The notes below the pieces were generated by a model, which was not told where the DNA came from, ran no database searches, and was given only the letters and a program-made list of their open reading frames with translations. Shown here in pieces: positions 46,601 through 55,094 of a stretch of DNA of 64,000 nt. Made by a program: the position numbers and the translations under genes. Source of the DNA: Paenibacillus silvae (GTDB lineage: Bacteria; Bacillota; Bacilli; Paenibacillales; Paenibacillaceae); assembly GCF_014639235.1 (NCBI RefSeq), contig NZ_BMFU01000013.1, positions 66,020 to 130,019 on the forward strand. The letters run 5' to 3'. Numbering within the stretch: the first letter of the stretch is position 1; each line of letters begins with the position of its first letter.

Positions 46601-48751
46601 GATAACACCGTTTACAGCTGGTGCATACGTCACCGTAATCGTTGCTGTCCCCACTATACTGCTGTCTGCCGTCGAAGTTGCCGTAATGGTATAGTTCCCA
46701 GTTGCAGCATCTGCTGCAACTGTTACGAAGCCAGAATCGCTAACCATAACTTTGTTATCGAGGTCACTACTAGCCCACGTTACTGTTGTGGTCGCCCCAC
46801 CTACAGCGTTTACCGTTGCGACCAGCTGTCTGCTCTCTCCTTGCATTAAACTGTCGGTATTCGGGCTAACAGTAACGCTATTAACGGCTGGTGCATATGT
46901 CACCGTAATAACAGCTGATTCCCTCTTTCCCGTATCATATGAAGAGGATGCTGTAATAATATAGTCACCCGGTCTAGCATCTGGCGCTACACTAACCTTC
47001 CCCGTAGCATCTACCGTGACTTTATTATTAAGATCATGACTATACCATCTTACCGTGTCTGGTGCTCCTCCTACTGCGACCACCGTAGCTGTTAACTGAG
47101 TGCTTTCTCCCTGCATCAGGCTGGCAGTGCTCGGACTAATGGTTATACTTTGAACCGCTGGTGCATATGTCACCGTAACGGTTGCGGTTGCTGTTTTGGT
47201 GCTATCATAAGTGGAAGTAGCCGTAATAATGTAATCGCCTGGTGTCGCATCACGTGCAACATTAACTAAACCTGCAGCATTCACTGTCACCTTGTTCGAG
47301 GTGTCGCTGCTGCTCCAAGTGACAGTTGTTGGCGCGTCTCCTACAGCGTTGACAACAGCTGATAATTGCCTGCTCCCCCCTTGCATGGTACTCGTCCTAA
47401 CGGGGTTCATAGTAACGCTGGCAACGCCTGGTGGAGGTGGCGGTGAGAATTGGGCTGCTCTTATATTTACGACTGTTCTATCATTCTCGTCCCACACCGC
47501 ATACAGCGCTCCATTCATTGCTATGATGGCAGGATTTCTAGCGACTTTAGTTCCAAATGCATTCAAACCACCATTTCTTCCATTCTCGGCTAGAATCCAT
47601 CCATTGCCGTTATATTTTTTCACACGTATCTTGAAGACGGGAACTCCACTATACATTTCTCCTGAATTTTCGGACCAAATGGCATATAACTCGTCTTTCA
47701 CCCCTGCTAACTGAACCTCGAAAGCACGCATGCCTATATTTACATTAATTCCATATTCACCATCTCCATCAATACTGGTCCAAGTCGTTCCGTCAAATTT
47801 TTTAACACGAATTTGATCATCTGTACTATATTGACCACCTCTGGCTTCCACCCATGCTACGTACAAATGATCGCCGATAACACTCAAAGCTGGAGTTATT
47901 GCGTTGTTCCAGCTTATTTTATTCAAGCCAGCTCCACCGTCAGCCACAGTCCAACTGGTACCATCATACTTTTTGGCCCGTACTATATTAAATCCATTGG
48001 TCACTCTTTCAGACCACACTGCATATAAATCATTGCCATACACCATCATGGTTGGCCAAGCTGCCCCAGTGCCCGGGGAAATGTTCAATCCATCCGTCGA
48101 ACCTCCATCCAGGCTTGTCCACGTGGTACCATTGTATTTCTTTGCGCGAATTTTAGAAGCCTCTGTCCACATGGCGTACAACTCGCCCTTGTATGCAGTC
48201 AATTTCGGACTAATTGCTGCTATGGTTGGATTCTCATTGATTCCAGCAGGATTTCCGCCTTCAGCACTCGTCCAGCTTGTACCATCATATTTTTTAACCC
48301 TAACTTGTTCGATAAAAGAAGCATTCTTCTCTGTCCAGGTGAGATATAATTTATTGTCATACACCGCTAATGACGGAGAAACGACATCTTTGCTGACATC
48401 AAAATTCAAACCATATGTCGGGTGACCTCCGTCAACACTTACCCAGTTCGAGCCATTGTATTTTTTGACTCTGATCTGACCGATGGTAGGTGTGCTTTGA
48501 ATGGTTTCCCGCCATGCCACATAAATTTCGCCATTCCATTCCACTATCGCAGGCTTTTCGCCCCTCATGGCCGAATTCACATTAATTCCAGTTGGTCCAT
48601 ACCCGTCAATGATCGACCAGCCAGTTGCTGCCGATGTGACGCCGCCCCCGATGACCAAGGATGGTATAAAGAGAATGATAGCCATTAACAGGTGTGCCAT
48701 TTTTCGAAAAAGTCTATTGTTTCTCTTAACAATCGTTCTTATAGGGTCCAT
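43601..48751 (-). CDS. Giant SLH surface protein: beta-propeller, Ig-like repeats, Fn3, SLH x3
   Basis: 1716 residues. A signal peptide (1-43, cleavage near TSAA) is followed by seven repeats of about 55 residues (44-440) with motifs such as KKYDGTSWTS..DGG and LYAVWSE; the last strand pairs with the incomplete first repeat, as in a seven-bladed propeller. Six tandem Ig-like (BIG2-type) repeats of about 86 residues follow (442-983; TxxLMQGESxQL, VTWSSxD, NKV, PGDYxITATS). Then come a further sandwich (985-1090), two Fn3 domains (about 1095-1260), a Pro/Thr linker, a domain seen in SLH proteins (1275-1520), and three SLH repeats (about 1530-1716; HWGKDAV, VTRAEFAAI) that bind cell-wall pyruvylated polymer. 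It is a non-covalently anchored S-layer-type protein, 258 bp downstream of the second sensor-kinase operon on the same strand, with its own promoter and terminator. Confidence 0.93.
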   Translation of the reverse strand: MDPIRTIVKRNNRLFRKMAHLLMAIILFIPSLVIGGGVTSAATGWSIIDGYGPTGINVNSAMRGEKPAIVEWNGEIYVAWRETIQSTPTIGQIRVKKYNGSNWVSVDGGHPTYGLNFDVSKDVVSPSLAVYDNKLYLTWTEKNASFIEQVRVKKYDGTSWTSAEGGNPAGINENPTIAAISPKLTAYKGELYAMWTEASKIRAKKYNGTTWTSLDGGSTDGLNISPGTGAAWPTMMVYGNDLYAVWSERVTNGFNIVRAKKYDGTSWTVADGGAGLNKISWNNAITPALSVIGDHLYVAWVEARGGQYSTDDQIRVKKFDGTTWTSIDGDGEYGINVNIGMRAFEVQLAGVKDELYAIWSENSGEMYSGVPVFKIRVKKYNGNGWILAENGRNGGLNAFGTKVARNPAIIAMNGALYAVWDENDRTVVNIRAAQFSPPPPPGVASVTMNPVRTSTMQGGSRQLSAVVNAVGDAPTTVTWSSSDTSNKVTVNAAGLVNVARDATPGDYIITATSTYDSTKTATATVTVTYAPAVQSITISPSTASLMQGESTQLTATVVAVGGAPDTVRWYSHDLNNKVTVDATGKVSVAPDARPGDYIITASSSYDTGKRESAVITVTYAPAVNSVTVSPNTDSLMQGESRQLVATVNAVGGATTTVTWASSDLDNKVMVSDSGFVTVAADAATGNYTITATSTADSSIVGTATITVTYAPAVNGVIVTPDPASIVQGDSLQLEAVVEAVGGASTDVTWNSSDQTGKVMVSNTGLVTIAADAVPGDYTITATSIADGSKAGRATLTVMYAPAIHHITVNPESANVTQGSSEQLTAAVTAVGGADPSVMWASNDSSNKVTVSSTGNVSVASDAVPGDYVITATSMYDLTKVATAIIKVTYAPAVNSVIVNPATDSLMQGESRQLTATVDTVGGADVTVTWSSNDTTNKVKVSDTGYVTVEADAEPGEYTIFATSTVDISKKGSMVLTVTTAPTYTVAPIEDRTLESLLLGYESGTQETNTVLVQHTGTGNLVHLSASLGGDDSDAFVITQPDTELAAGEQTHFTLRAKDGLPAGTYTATVNLEADHMLPITFKVTQAVNLPNAPANPRDLTAEAGDGRVTLKWETKPDVKYRIYMITDDEPDRKVEISDDASSPYTIPDLVNGKTYYFVVKAENKGGLSEASNKVSATPSSLPGVPTDVNATPGNGQATVRFTAPARDGGSPITGYEVTVSPGNTIVKGSASPITVTGLSNGTSYTFTVKAINGAGKSTDSAISNAVVPAAASTPPTNPPVTQAPSTTPVTPAASTLTTATTSVDILVNGKVENAGQAITSRRNQQSALTIVVDQQKLNDRLAAEGQHAVVTIPIRQTFDVFVGELTGEMIRTMEDYQAVLEFQTDQASYTVPAGQIRIGEMARQVGGSTDLQGIKVQIEIAAPTPVQSDMVGRVAAQNDLTLVAQPLNFKVSAVYGGKSVEVKNFDTYVERTIAIPDDVDPNKITTGVVVEPDGSVRHVPTKVRQNNGRYEAQINSLTNSTYAVVWHPLQFGDVTNHWGKDAVNDMGSRMIVEGVGNGNFNPDRAVTRAEFAAIVVRGLGLRPEDGETPFSDVQTTDWYNGAIRTAHAYGLINGFKDGSFHPDETITREQAMVILAKAMTITGLKDSPGSETVDAVLQSFQDENTLSSWARSSAVDSVKFGLVQGRGQSLLVPEGKITRAEIAIIMQRLLQKSNLI

Positions 48752-48808
48752 TATGCATCTATCCCTCCGTCTTCTCGTTACTATGTATGCATCTACACAC
48801 TTCTGCTC

Positions 48809-48845
48809 AGCATAACGGAAGACACCTTAAAAAAACCTTAAAAAA
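48809..48845 (-). promoter_or_regulatory. Promoter of SLH gene with SARP-like direct repeats
   Basis: On the minus strand a perfect tandem 11-mer TTTTTTAAGGT (48845-48835 and 48834-48824) ends exactly 9 nt before the -10 TATGCT (48814-48809); no normal -35 is seen. A weaker third unit (TTAAGTT) lies just upstream. The geometry equals that at 10225-10260 and fits a BTAD-type activator, such as the one encoded at 52047-53201. Confidence 0.55.
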
Positions 48846-48954
48846 CAACTTAATTCGACATATTCCAACTTTCCCATTCGGACATCGTTTCAGATTATTA
48901 CGTGCAGGCTTTTTAATTTAACCATTTCATTTTCGTCCACTATAAACGACATCA

Positions 48955-48992
48955 ACAAAAAAGGCTCCATCACAAATGCGATGGAACCTTTA
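48955..48992 (-). terminator. Terminator of the second kinase operon
   Basis: On the minus strand AAAGGTTCCATC pairs with GATGGAGCCTTT (one G-U) around GCATTTGT, followed by TTTTTG. It lies about 20 nt after the kinase stop codon and separates it from the SLH gene. Confidence 0.88.
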
Positions 48993-49009
48993 GTTTAAGC
49001 TCTTTTCTC

Positions 49010-52000
49010 CTAAGTTTGCATATCCGGAATACAAAAAGCAACACTCGTTCCACGACCCGGCTCGCTCATAAGCTCCAATGAAGTTCCGTACTCAAATCTT
49101 AAACGTTTATTAATATTCCGCAAGCCTACACCCTGCTCACCATTCGATTCATTCTGATCCAACAGCAGATTGAGCAGCTCGGAGGACATTCCAACCCCAT
49201 CGTCGATAACAGTAAATAACCAAAAACCGTCGGCTTTTGATGCGGTCAATTGGACGGTTCCCCCTTCAATTCGAGCTCCGATGCCGTGACGAATTGCGTT
49301 TTCTACTAAAGGCTGAAGGAGTAGTGGCGGCATCCGTAAACGATAAGCTGCTTCGGGAATATCAGACTGGAAACTGATTCGATCACCGAATCTTGCTTGC
49401 TCAATCTTCACGTACGTTTGAATAAGTTGGAACTCCTCATCAAATTCGATACGTTCATCTGTATTGCTGGATCGGAAGCTCCCACGCAAGTAATCTGCCA
49501 GCGCAACAATCATGTTCCTTGCCCGCTCTACATCTGTATAGCTGGAAGAGACAATACTATTGAGTACATTATATAAGAAATGTGGCTTGATCTGAGATTG
49601 AAGGAACGCCACCTCCATATGTACTGCCCTGCCCAGTGATTCCTTCATAGCAAGCAGGCTTCCAATTCGAGCCTTCAGTTCTTCCAGATCAAATGGTTTA
49701 GGCAAGTAATCGTTGGCTCCCACTTGGAAGGCCGCTACCTTATCCTGCGGTTGCAGCGCTGCTGTCACCATAAGCACAGGCAAGTCTAGCAATGAATACC
49801 GCTTGCGAATTTCCAGACATACTTCATATCCAGACATACCAGGCATCATCAGATCGAGAATGACCAGATCAATTCTACCTGGCTGACCGATCTGTTCTAG
49901 CGCCTCGTATCCATCTTTCACCGCGATAACTCGATAATCAAGCGATTGCAGCGCGTCCAGCAAAACCTTCAAATTCACATACTGATCATCAACGATTAGT
50001 ACCGTACGGTTACCTTCGGCATTCATAATAAAAGGTGTGGAAAATGAATATTCCTTATTAGGCAGCATGTAAGGTTCGGTTGGAGAGGATGGGTTCAGAG
50101 TGCTCTTTCTAGTTGAGCCTGCCTTTGACAGTGTAAACGTAAAGGTAGTGCCCACTCCAAGCGTAGATACTACTGCAAGCTGCCCTCCTTGCAGATCGAT
50201 TAGTTGCTTTGCAATCGGCAACCCAAGTCCGAAACCACGCTTTTGTTTTCCCTCAATGGATTTGAACGGCTCAAAAATATGTGGCAGATCCTTAGGATCA
50301 ATGCCTGCCCCTGTATCCCTGACTTCAAATTGAAGCAAACCTCCTCGCTCTTCCCCAGTGACCACAATGGTACCATGCTCTGTGTGCTTGATCGCATTAT
50401 CAAGCAAGTTGCTAATGACCTGGCTTAACCGAATTTCATCCGCATATGCAAAGGGAAAGTCCACTGGTACCTGGTTGATAAGTTGAATATCCTTCTCCGA
50501 ACACAAATAGGCGTAAAAACGAATCTGAACCTCCACAATCGAACGTACATCCACTGATGCAAGCATAATTCTGAATTCTCCCTGTTTCAATTTGGACAGG
50601 TCCAGAATGTCATACACAAGCTGGGAAAGCTTCTTTGTAATTTCAATTACTAACTGCAGCTTTTCCCTTTGCCCGGCTGTGGCCGGGTTTGCAACATCAT
50701 CAAGCATGGATCGTGATATGTTCATCACACCGTGCAGAGGTGTCTTGAATTCATGTGAGGTTCGCGCAAGAAAATCATCCTTGTGTTTATCTGCCTCCAG
50801 CAGTTGCTCGGAAAGCTCCTCAATTCGCTGAAAAGCATTGGAAAAACGGAGCGACATCAACAGAGCAAGCATGAGAAGCACAAGAAACGGTTCAACGGGG
50901 GGCAAGGAATAGATTGGTACTCCGAAATATACGTTCAAGTTCTGGTTCAGAATCAAAGCGTTTAACGCCATTGCAGCCACGGCAAGATACCAAGTGCCAG
51001 CTACCTTATGTAGAACAGCATGAACAAACACATAAGTTGCATACAGCAGAGCCAAAGTGACATATAAGGATGTCACAAGACGTATAGGTCCTGTTGTAAT
51101 CTGCGTAGCGAAGGCCAAATGCAGGAGAATTAGACATATGCCTGTCATTAAACCTCCTTTGGTAAGCCATTTGTGGCTATACGGGCGGAAAGCCGTATAC
51201 ACATACATAAAAAAGCCTATGCCTACACCTACTGTCACCACCATTTGAATTCGGAAATAGATCCAGAATGGGAATGCCCCGATTACATCAAACAACACCC
51301 TCTCACCGCTAACACTTGTAAATGCCGCGATAAACAAACAGACGAATCCGAATACGACAAGAGAAAGATCGTTCCTCCGCTGTGAAAATAAACCGATAAA
51401 ATAAAGCCCCATGATCAGAAAGGAGGTCAACACCACCCAGTCATGTGCAGTCGCGAGATCGCGTATTCTGGAAATCTGATCGGCCTTACCCAGTTGGAAG
51501 GATTCACCAATTCCGCTAGCAACCTTAAATTCATGATTTGCGACCTCGACAAGCACATCGTTCCAACCATGTTTTAGCGTGAAGTAACTGACATATGGCT
51601 TATTAAGTGCAAGGTAATCTTCTTTCAGGCCAGGGTCCCCGCTGGAGCCTACGACTTGACCATTGACGACAAGCCTGTTAGAGAGCAGAACCGCGGCCGT
51701 TTTGATTCCATATACGACATTGTCAGCATCAATCAGAATCCTTAACCGATATGTTGCCACACCTAATGTATCCATCTGCTTAGCCCAGTTACCAGGTACC
51801 GGAATCAATGAAGGTGCTTGGTAACTGTTCCCTGAGGCGAGTGGGCGGCTGAAAAGCAGCTGATGGGGGTAAAATTCCCATTGCCCGTCCAACCGAACGA
51901 CACCGTTCTCCTCAAAAGCCCAATTTCTCAAGTCTATCTTTCCATTGGTTGCAATAGGCATCTTTTGTTTATTTATTGTGAAATAAGTCAGTAGTAACCC

Positions 52001-52069
52001 GTAGGTAGCAAGCAACATCGCTATTGTAATAAGTAGCGCAATGATTTTACGACTCATTGAGCTGTGCAC
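49010..52069 (-). CDS. Second 7TM hybrid sensor with two kinase cores
   Basis: 1019 residues with the same unusual layout as the 10361-13498 protein: N-terminal TM, 7TMR-DISM-type extracytoplasmic domain (RLDGQWEFYP, PVPGNWAK), seven-helix membrane region (about 210-410), HisKA with His439 in RTSHEFKTPLHG, HATPase (DTGAGI, GFGLGLPI), REC (VDDQ, phospho-acceptor in ILDLMMPG, KPFDLEEL), and a C-terminal LytS-type kinase (PHFLYNVLNSI, PLVENAIRHG, DDGVGM). The GTG at 52069 has AAGGAA 7-8 nt upstream; ATG 52057 is possible. The start overlaps the response regulator gene by 23 bp. In this copy the regulator gene comes first, the reverse of the other module. It probably controls the SLH gene downstream. 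Confidence 0.92.
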   Translation of the reverse strand: MHSSMSRKIIALLITIAMLLATYGLLLTYFTINKQKMPIATNGKIDLRNWAFEENGVVRLDGQWEFYPHQLLFSRPLASGNSYQAPSLIPVPGNWAKQMDTLGVATYRLRILIDADNVVYGIKTAAVLLSNRLVVNGQVVGSSGDPGLKEDYLALNKPYVSYFTLKHGWNDVLVEVANHEFKVASGIGESFQLGKADQISRIRDLATAHDWVVLTSFLIMGLYFIGLFSQRRNDLSLVVFGFVCLFIAAFTSVSGERVLFDVIGAFPFWIYFRIQMVVTVGVGIGFFMYVYTAFRPYSHKWLTKGGLMTGICLILLHLAFATQITTGPIRLVTSLYVTLALLYATYVFVHAVLHKVAGTWYLAVAAMALNALILNQNLNVYFGVPIYSLPPVEPFLVLLMLALLMSLRFSNAFQRIEELSEQLLEADKHKDDFLARTSHEFKTPLHGVMNISRSMLDDVANPATAGQREKLQLVIEITKKLSQLVYDILDLSKLKQGEFRIMLASVDVRSIVEVQIRFYAYLCSEKDIQLINQVPVDFPFAYADEIRLSQVISNLLDNAIKHTEHGTIVVTGEERGGLLQFEVRDTGAGIDPKDLPHIFEPFKSIEGKQKRGFGLGLPIAKQLIDLQGGQLAVVSTLGVGTTFTFTLSKAGSTRKSTLNPSSPTEPYMLPNKEYSFSTPFIMNAEGNRTVLIVDDQYVNLKVLLDALQSLDYRVIAVKDGYEALEQIGQPGRIDLVILDLMMPGMSGYEVCLEIRKRYSLLDLPVLMVTAALQPQDKVAAFQVGANDYLPKPFDLEELKARIGSLLAMKESLGRAVHMEVAFLQSQIKPHFLYNVLNSIVSSSYTDVERARNMIVALADYLRGSFRSSNTDERIEFDEEFQLIQTYVKIEQARFGDRISFQSDIPEAAYRLRMPPLLLQPLVENAIRHGIGARIEGGTVQLTASKADGFWLFTVIDDGVGMSSELLNLLLDQNESNGEQGVGLRNINKRLRFEYGTSLELMSEPGRGTSVAFCIPDMQT

Positions 52070-53201
52070 TCTGTCTTTCCTTCGTTTGTCGAACCAGCAA
52101 CATCGTTTCCTCCTCTAATTCTGTTCCAAGCTGAACGCGCACCGCCTGTTCCAGTTGCAGACATACACGGTACGCCTCGCTCCGATTACCGAGTTCCAGA
52201 TGGAGTCTGATCAATGCACGGCCGTCGATCTCGGAATCGGGAAATATGGTGAGCAATCGCTGCAAACTATCCACCGCAAGTGAGAACTTCTCCTGACTAA
52301 GGTAATACATACTCCATTTGCGCAGAACACGGACATATAAGGAGTTGAGCTCCAACTGTCTTGCTATCGCCCAGTCGAAATTGCATCCATGCATGTAGTC
52401 TCCAGTGTACATCTTGTTCATCTGATTATAATACTTCTCGTCCATCTTCTCTTCGTTCAATATTTGGTTCAATAACGTCTCGAATAGTGATATATCCGTT
52501 CTGATATTGTTCAGTTCAGCGGAGAAGCCCGAATTTCCTTTGTGAATGTGGATAGGGATGTCATGATGTGTCAGGCTTCTCCGCAGATAAGAAAGGCAAG
52601 TATACAAATATGATTTGGCTTTGTCGAGATCATGCTGTGGCCACAACGCCTCAATGATGAAGCTGGCATTCACACGCTTGCCTTCATGATGAATGAGAAA
52701 TGCACACAATTCTCGTTCCTTTTTAGTTTTCCAAACCACTTCGGAACTAGGCTTGAGGGGTGAAAAGATATGAAACCCACCAAGAGCTTGAACAGATGGA
52801 ACAGCAACCGCACTATGCTGCTCCAGGTTTGTCTGCTTGTATAGGTTTTTCATTATCCTTGCCACTGCATTCTCTAATCTGCCTACCGTAAAAGGTTTCA
52901 GCAAATAATCCGTAGAATCAATCTCGAATGCTTCTAGCGCATACTCCGCATAGGCGGTTGTGAAAATAATGGGTAACTCTGGAGAGATGCTTCTGATACG
53001 GCGCGCCACTTCTGTTCCCTTCATGCCGGGCATCTGAATATCTAAGAACACACCATCGACCATCGTTTCGTTTAGAGCTTCAATCGCCTGGATCGGGTTA
53101 AGATACTTTCCGGTAATTTCGACATTTCCTACTTGATTCAGCAGTATTTCAAGCAAATTCAATGCATCTGCTTCATCGTCAATTAATATGACACGTATCA
53201 T
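52047..53201 (-). CDS. Second response regulator, REC + winged helix + BTAD
   Basis: 384 residues: receiver domain (IDDE, phospho-acceptor in VFLDIQMPG, YLLKPFTV), then from about 140 (LGGFHIFSP) an OmpR-like winged helix (ELCAFLIHHEGKRVNASFIIEALWP) and a BTAD/TPR region (about 255-375). It is homologous to the regulator at 13495 but clearly diverged. RBS AAAAGGAG precedes the ATG by about 10 nt. It is the first gene of the operon with the overlapping double-kinase sensor. Likely target: direct repeats at the SLH gene promoter (48824-48845). Confidence 0.92.
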   Translation of the reverse strand: MIRVILIDDEADALNLLEILLNQVGNVEITGKYLNPIQAIEALNETMVDGVFLDIQMPGMKGTEVARRIRSISPELPIIFTTAYAEYALEAFEIDSTDYLLKPFTVGRLENAVARIMKNLYKQTNLEQHSAVAVPSVQALGGFHIFSPLKPSSEVVWKTKKERELCAFLIHHEGKRVNASFIIEALWPQHDLDKAKSYLYTCLSYLRRSLTHHDIPIHIHKGNSGFSAELNNIRTDISLFETLLNQILNEEKMDEKYYNQMNKMYTGDYMHGCNFDWAIARQLELNSLYVRVLRKWSMYYLSQEKFSLAVDSLQRLLTIFPDSEIDGRALIRLHLELGNRSEAYRVCLQLEQAVRVQLGTELEEETMLLVRQTKERQSAQLNES

Positions 53202-53380
53202 TGGCTTTGACTCCTTTTCGGCTCAAGCTAAAAACTGGCTGCTTTGAGTCAAGGTTTACGTTTGATGATTTATATATTTATCGGGCGGGTGTCATCGTCT
53301 TTTTAGATTCTTTTCATTTTGTAAGAGAAGCACTCTTCAAACAACTTCCTTTCGCTGTTCATATTTTGTTTCCATGACTC

Positions 53381-53409
53381 TTGTAGAACTGATGAAGCTA
53401 CTCTACAAT
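53381..53409 (+). promoter_or_regulatory. Predicted promoter of the DUF2536 gene
   Basis: TTGTAG (53381-53386) and TACAAT (53404-53409) are separated by 17 bp, about 59 nt before the ATG at 53468. Confidence 0.5.
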
Positions 53410-53467
53410 AAAGCTCGGCAGGCTCTTGACCTGCAAATTTATAATTTGGAGGAGGTCTGCATCCCAC

Positions 53468-53674
53468 ATGGAAATTTCACTGGATATCATGAAGGACAAG
53501 GTTGAATGCCTTCAAGCTTATGACTTTCAGGAATTGGAACGAGCGATCGATGAACGAATCAATGTGAACAAAGCCCTTCTTTTACGCGTGAAGCTGGTTC
53601 AGCATCAAGTTACATTTGATCCTGTTCGCAATAAAATGTTGTATAGTGCAGTGGTGCATTTTGCAGCAGAGTGA
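53468..53674 (+). CDS. DUF2536 family small protein (YrzA-like)
   Basis: 68 residues from ATG 53468 (MEISLDIMKDKVEC). The pattern of an N-terminal strand, LKDKVE-like helix, ERAIDERINVNKALLL and a C-terminal VQHQVTFDP...YSAVVHF strand pair matches DUF2536, a family of small Bacillales proteins (B. subtilis YrzA) of unknown role. GGAGGAGG lies 12 nt upstream, a slightly long spacing; the frame is open to 53426. Monocistronic. Confidence 0.8.
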   Translation: MEISLDIMKDKVECLQAYDFQELERAIDERINVNKALLLRVKLVQHQVTFDPVRNKMLYSAVVHFAAE

Positions 53675-53710
53675 ATGGCTTATTTTTAGTAAAGCTTCAT
53701 GATATTCGTT

Positions 53711-53746
53711 GAAAAAAAGCAGGTTATCCAGAAGATAGCCTGCTTG
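53711..53746 (-). terminator. Terminator of the toroid-protein operon
   Basis: 12-bp arms AAGCAGGTTATC / GATAGCCTGCTT with one non-Watson-Crick position on either strand. On the minus strand a run of seven T follows. May also slow the DUF2536 transcript from the other side. Confidence 0.75.
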
Positions 53747-53907
53747 TGCTGTATTGCTACATAATTCATATCGAGCTAACCGTATATCGGATGCCACGGC
53801 GAACTCCTCTGATCGAAGTTCACATTCTACTTCATGCTCTGATATTCACAAGAATCCAGATCAACGATACATGATGCGGTTAACATTCAGAGCAGAAGCT
53901 TTCGTTG

Positions 53908-54039
53908 TTACTCGTCAAGAAAAACAGATAAAAATTCCGTGTCGCGCCGCACATCTTTGGATAACAGCAGTTGATGTTCCATGGAGGGACCTGCTTCATT
54001 CTTGCGAATGAATTCCTTGAGCGTGACATCAGCGTTCAT
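53908..54039 (-). CDS. Possible small protein, 43 aa
   Basis: ATG 54039 comes 5 nt after the TGA of the toroid-protein gene, and GGAAGG inside the end of that gene lies 11 nt upstream, so coupled translation is possible. The peptide (MNADVTLKEFIRKNEAG...) is charged and helix-prone with a normal composition. It lies between the upstream gene and the terminator at 53711, in an otherwise unexplained transcribed stretch. I do not recognise a family; it may also be chance. Confidence 0.35.
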   Translation of the reverse strand: MNADVTLKEFIRKNEAGPSMEHQLLLSKDVRRDTEFLSVFLDE

Positions 54040-54044
54040 ATGAT

Positions 54045-54872
54045 TCACAACCTTCCATAATTCCGAAGCACCAATAACGTAAAAATCGTATGATACGGCT
54101 GCCAATGCTTCAAGCCATGCTCATCCCCCCAGCCTCCGTCTTCACGCTGCGAGGATTCAAGGTCATCCAGAAACTTGTCCAGTAATGCCTTAGGCATCGC
54201 TTTAGCAACCCGGGTATCCGGTGAACTGGCAAATTGGAAAATGGTGAAGTAGTTTTTCTCCGTTGTGTTTTGAACACATTTCAATATATTGTCGATCGTC
54301 GCTTCTATAAAAGGCCTATTCTCAGGTGTATCCTCCAGATTGAGATAGTAGTCATGGGCGTGATACGCCATAAACAGCCAATCATTGGCCTGAATGTGTT
54401 CCAGGCTCAGATTCGACTTCACCCACCGTGATGTGGATGCGGCCAAGGAAGAAGAGCAAATGCCCTGTTTCATCAAATTGCCCGTGATGGAATCCGGTGC
54501 GGATTGTCCGCCATTGCTCCACCACGAAGCATGGGGGTACTTATGTAAGGAAGCAGGATTTTTCAAAGAGCCGTCTTCATTTCGGTTGCGTTCAACCCAA
54601 TCTACCGTACCGATTAATACCTCGGTCAGCGACAGCTTCATATCACGTCCCATCGTCAGCAGAAACTCCAGCGCAAGCGGATGAGAGTCCGGGCATTTGA
54701 TATCATGCTCCAGACCATGTCCCCACCCGCCGTCGGCATTTTTATAACAAAGCAAACATTGATAAAGTCGTTCAATCGAGCCACCGTCAAAAAGATAATG
54801 AAACAGCGCCTGCTCCCAAAGCACACCGTTAGCGTACACAAAGTCCCTGGCTTTATCTATGGATATTTGCAT
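54045..54872 (-). CDS. Prenyltransferase/squalene-cyclase-like alpha-toroid protein
   Basis: About 275 residues with QW-like repeats: NADGGWGHGLE near residue 50 and REDGGWGDEHGL near the C terminus, plus NEDGSLKNP in between. This indicates the alpha/alpha-toroid fold of terpenoid cyclases and prenyltransferase beta subunits, but the protein is about half the size of squalene-hopene cyclases and lacks a DxDD motif. It is therefore not an obvious triterpene cyclase. ATG 54872 (MQISIDKAR) is chosen because GGAGG lies 7 nt upstream; the frame opens at 54923. Function unknown. Confidence 0.75.
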   Translation of the reverse strand: MQISIDKARDFVYANGVLWEQALFHYLFDGGSIERLYQCLLCYKNADGGWGHGLEHDIKCPDSHPLALEFLLTMGRDMKLSLTEVLIGTVDWVERNRNEDGSLKNPASLHKYPHASWWSNGGQSAPDSITGNLMKQGICSSSLAASTSRWVKSNLSLEHIQANDWLFMAYHAHDYYLNLEDTPENRPFIEATIDNILKCVQNTTEKNYFTIFQFASSPDTRVAKAMPKALLDKFLDDLESSQREDGGWGDEHGLKHWQPYHTIFTLLVLRNYGRL

Positions 54873-54984
54873 CGTGCTACCTCCAATACGTGGATGTACA
54901 CGTACAATTCGATGAATGAACACCCGAGTCCTGCAATGCTAGAACTACAGAATGTTCATAGACCTATGAATATCACCACGAACT

Positions 54985-55037
54985 TTCCTCGTGTACCATA
55001 AACACAAATAAACCGCCCTAGGCAAAGGCAGCGGTTC
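54985..55037 (+). pseudogene. Remnant of a holin-like toxin locus (3' end and hairpin)
   Basis: AAACACAAATAAACCGCC here matches AAACACAAGTAGACCGCC at the end of the intact toxin gene (41532-41549) at 16 of 18 positions, including the stop codon position (TAA, 55009-55011). A hairpin AACCGC/GCGGTT with GCAAAGG in its loop follows. Upstream the frame reads FLVYHKHK but meets a stop after 12 codons and has no start or ribosome site, so the toxin is not intact. The hairpin may now serve as a terminator for the minus-strand operon ending at 55095. Confidence 0.5.
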
Positions 55038-55094
55038 GTTTGAGCATGTCTTCTTTTCAAGGTATGATCCGATTACGTGTGTAGATAATTTCGA

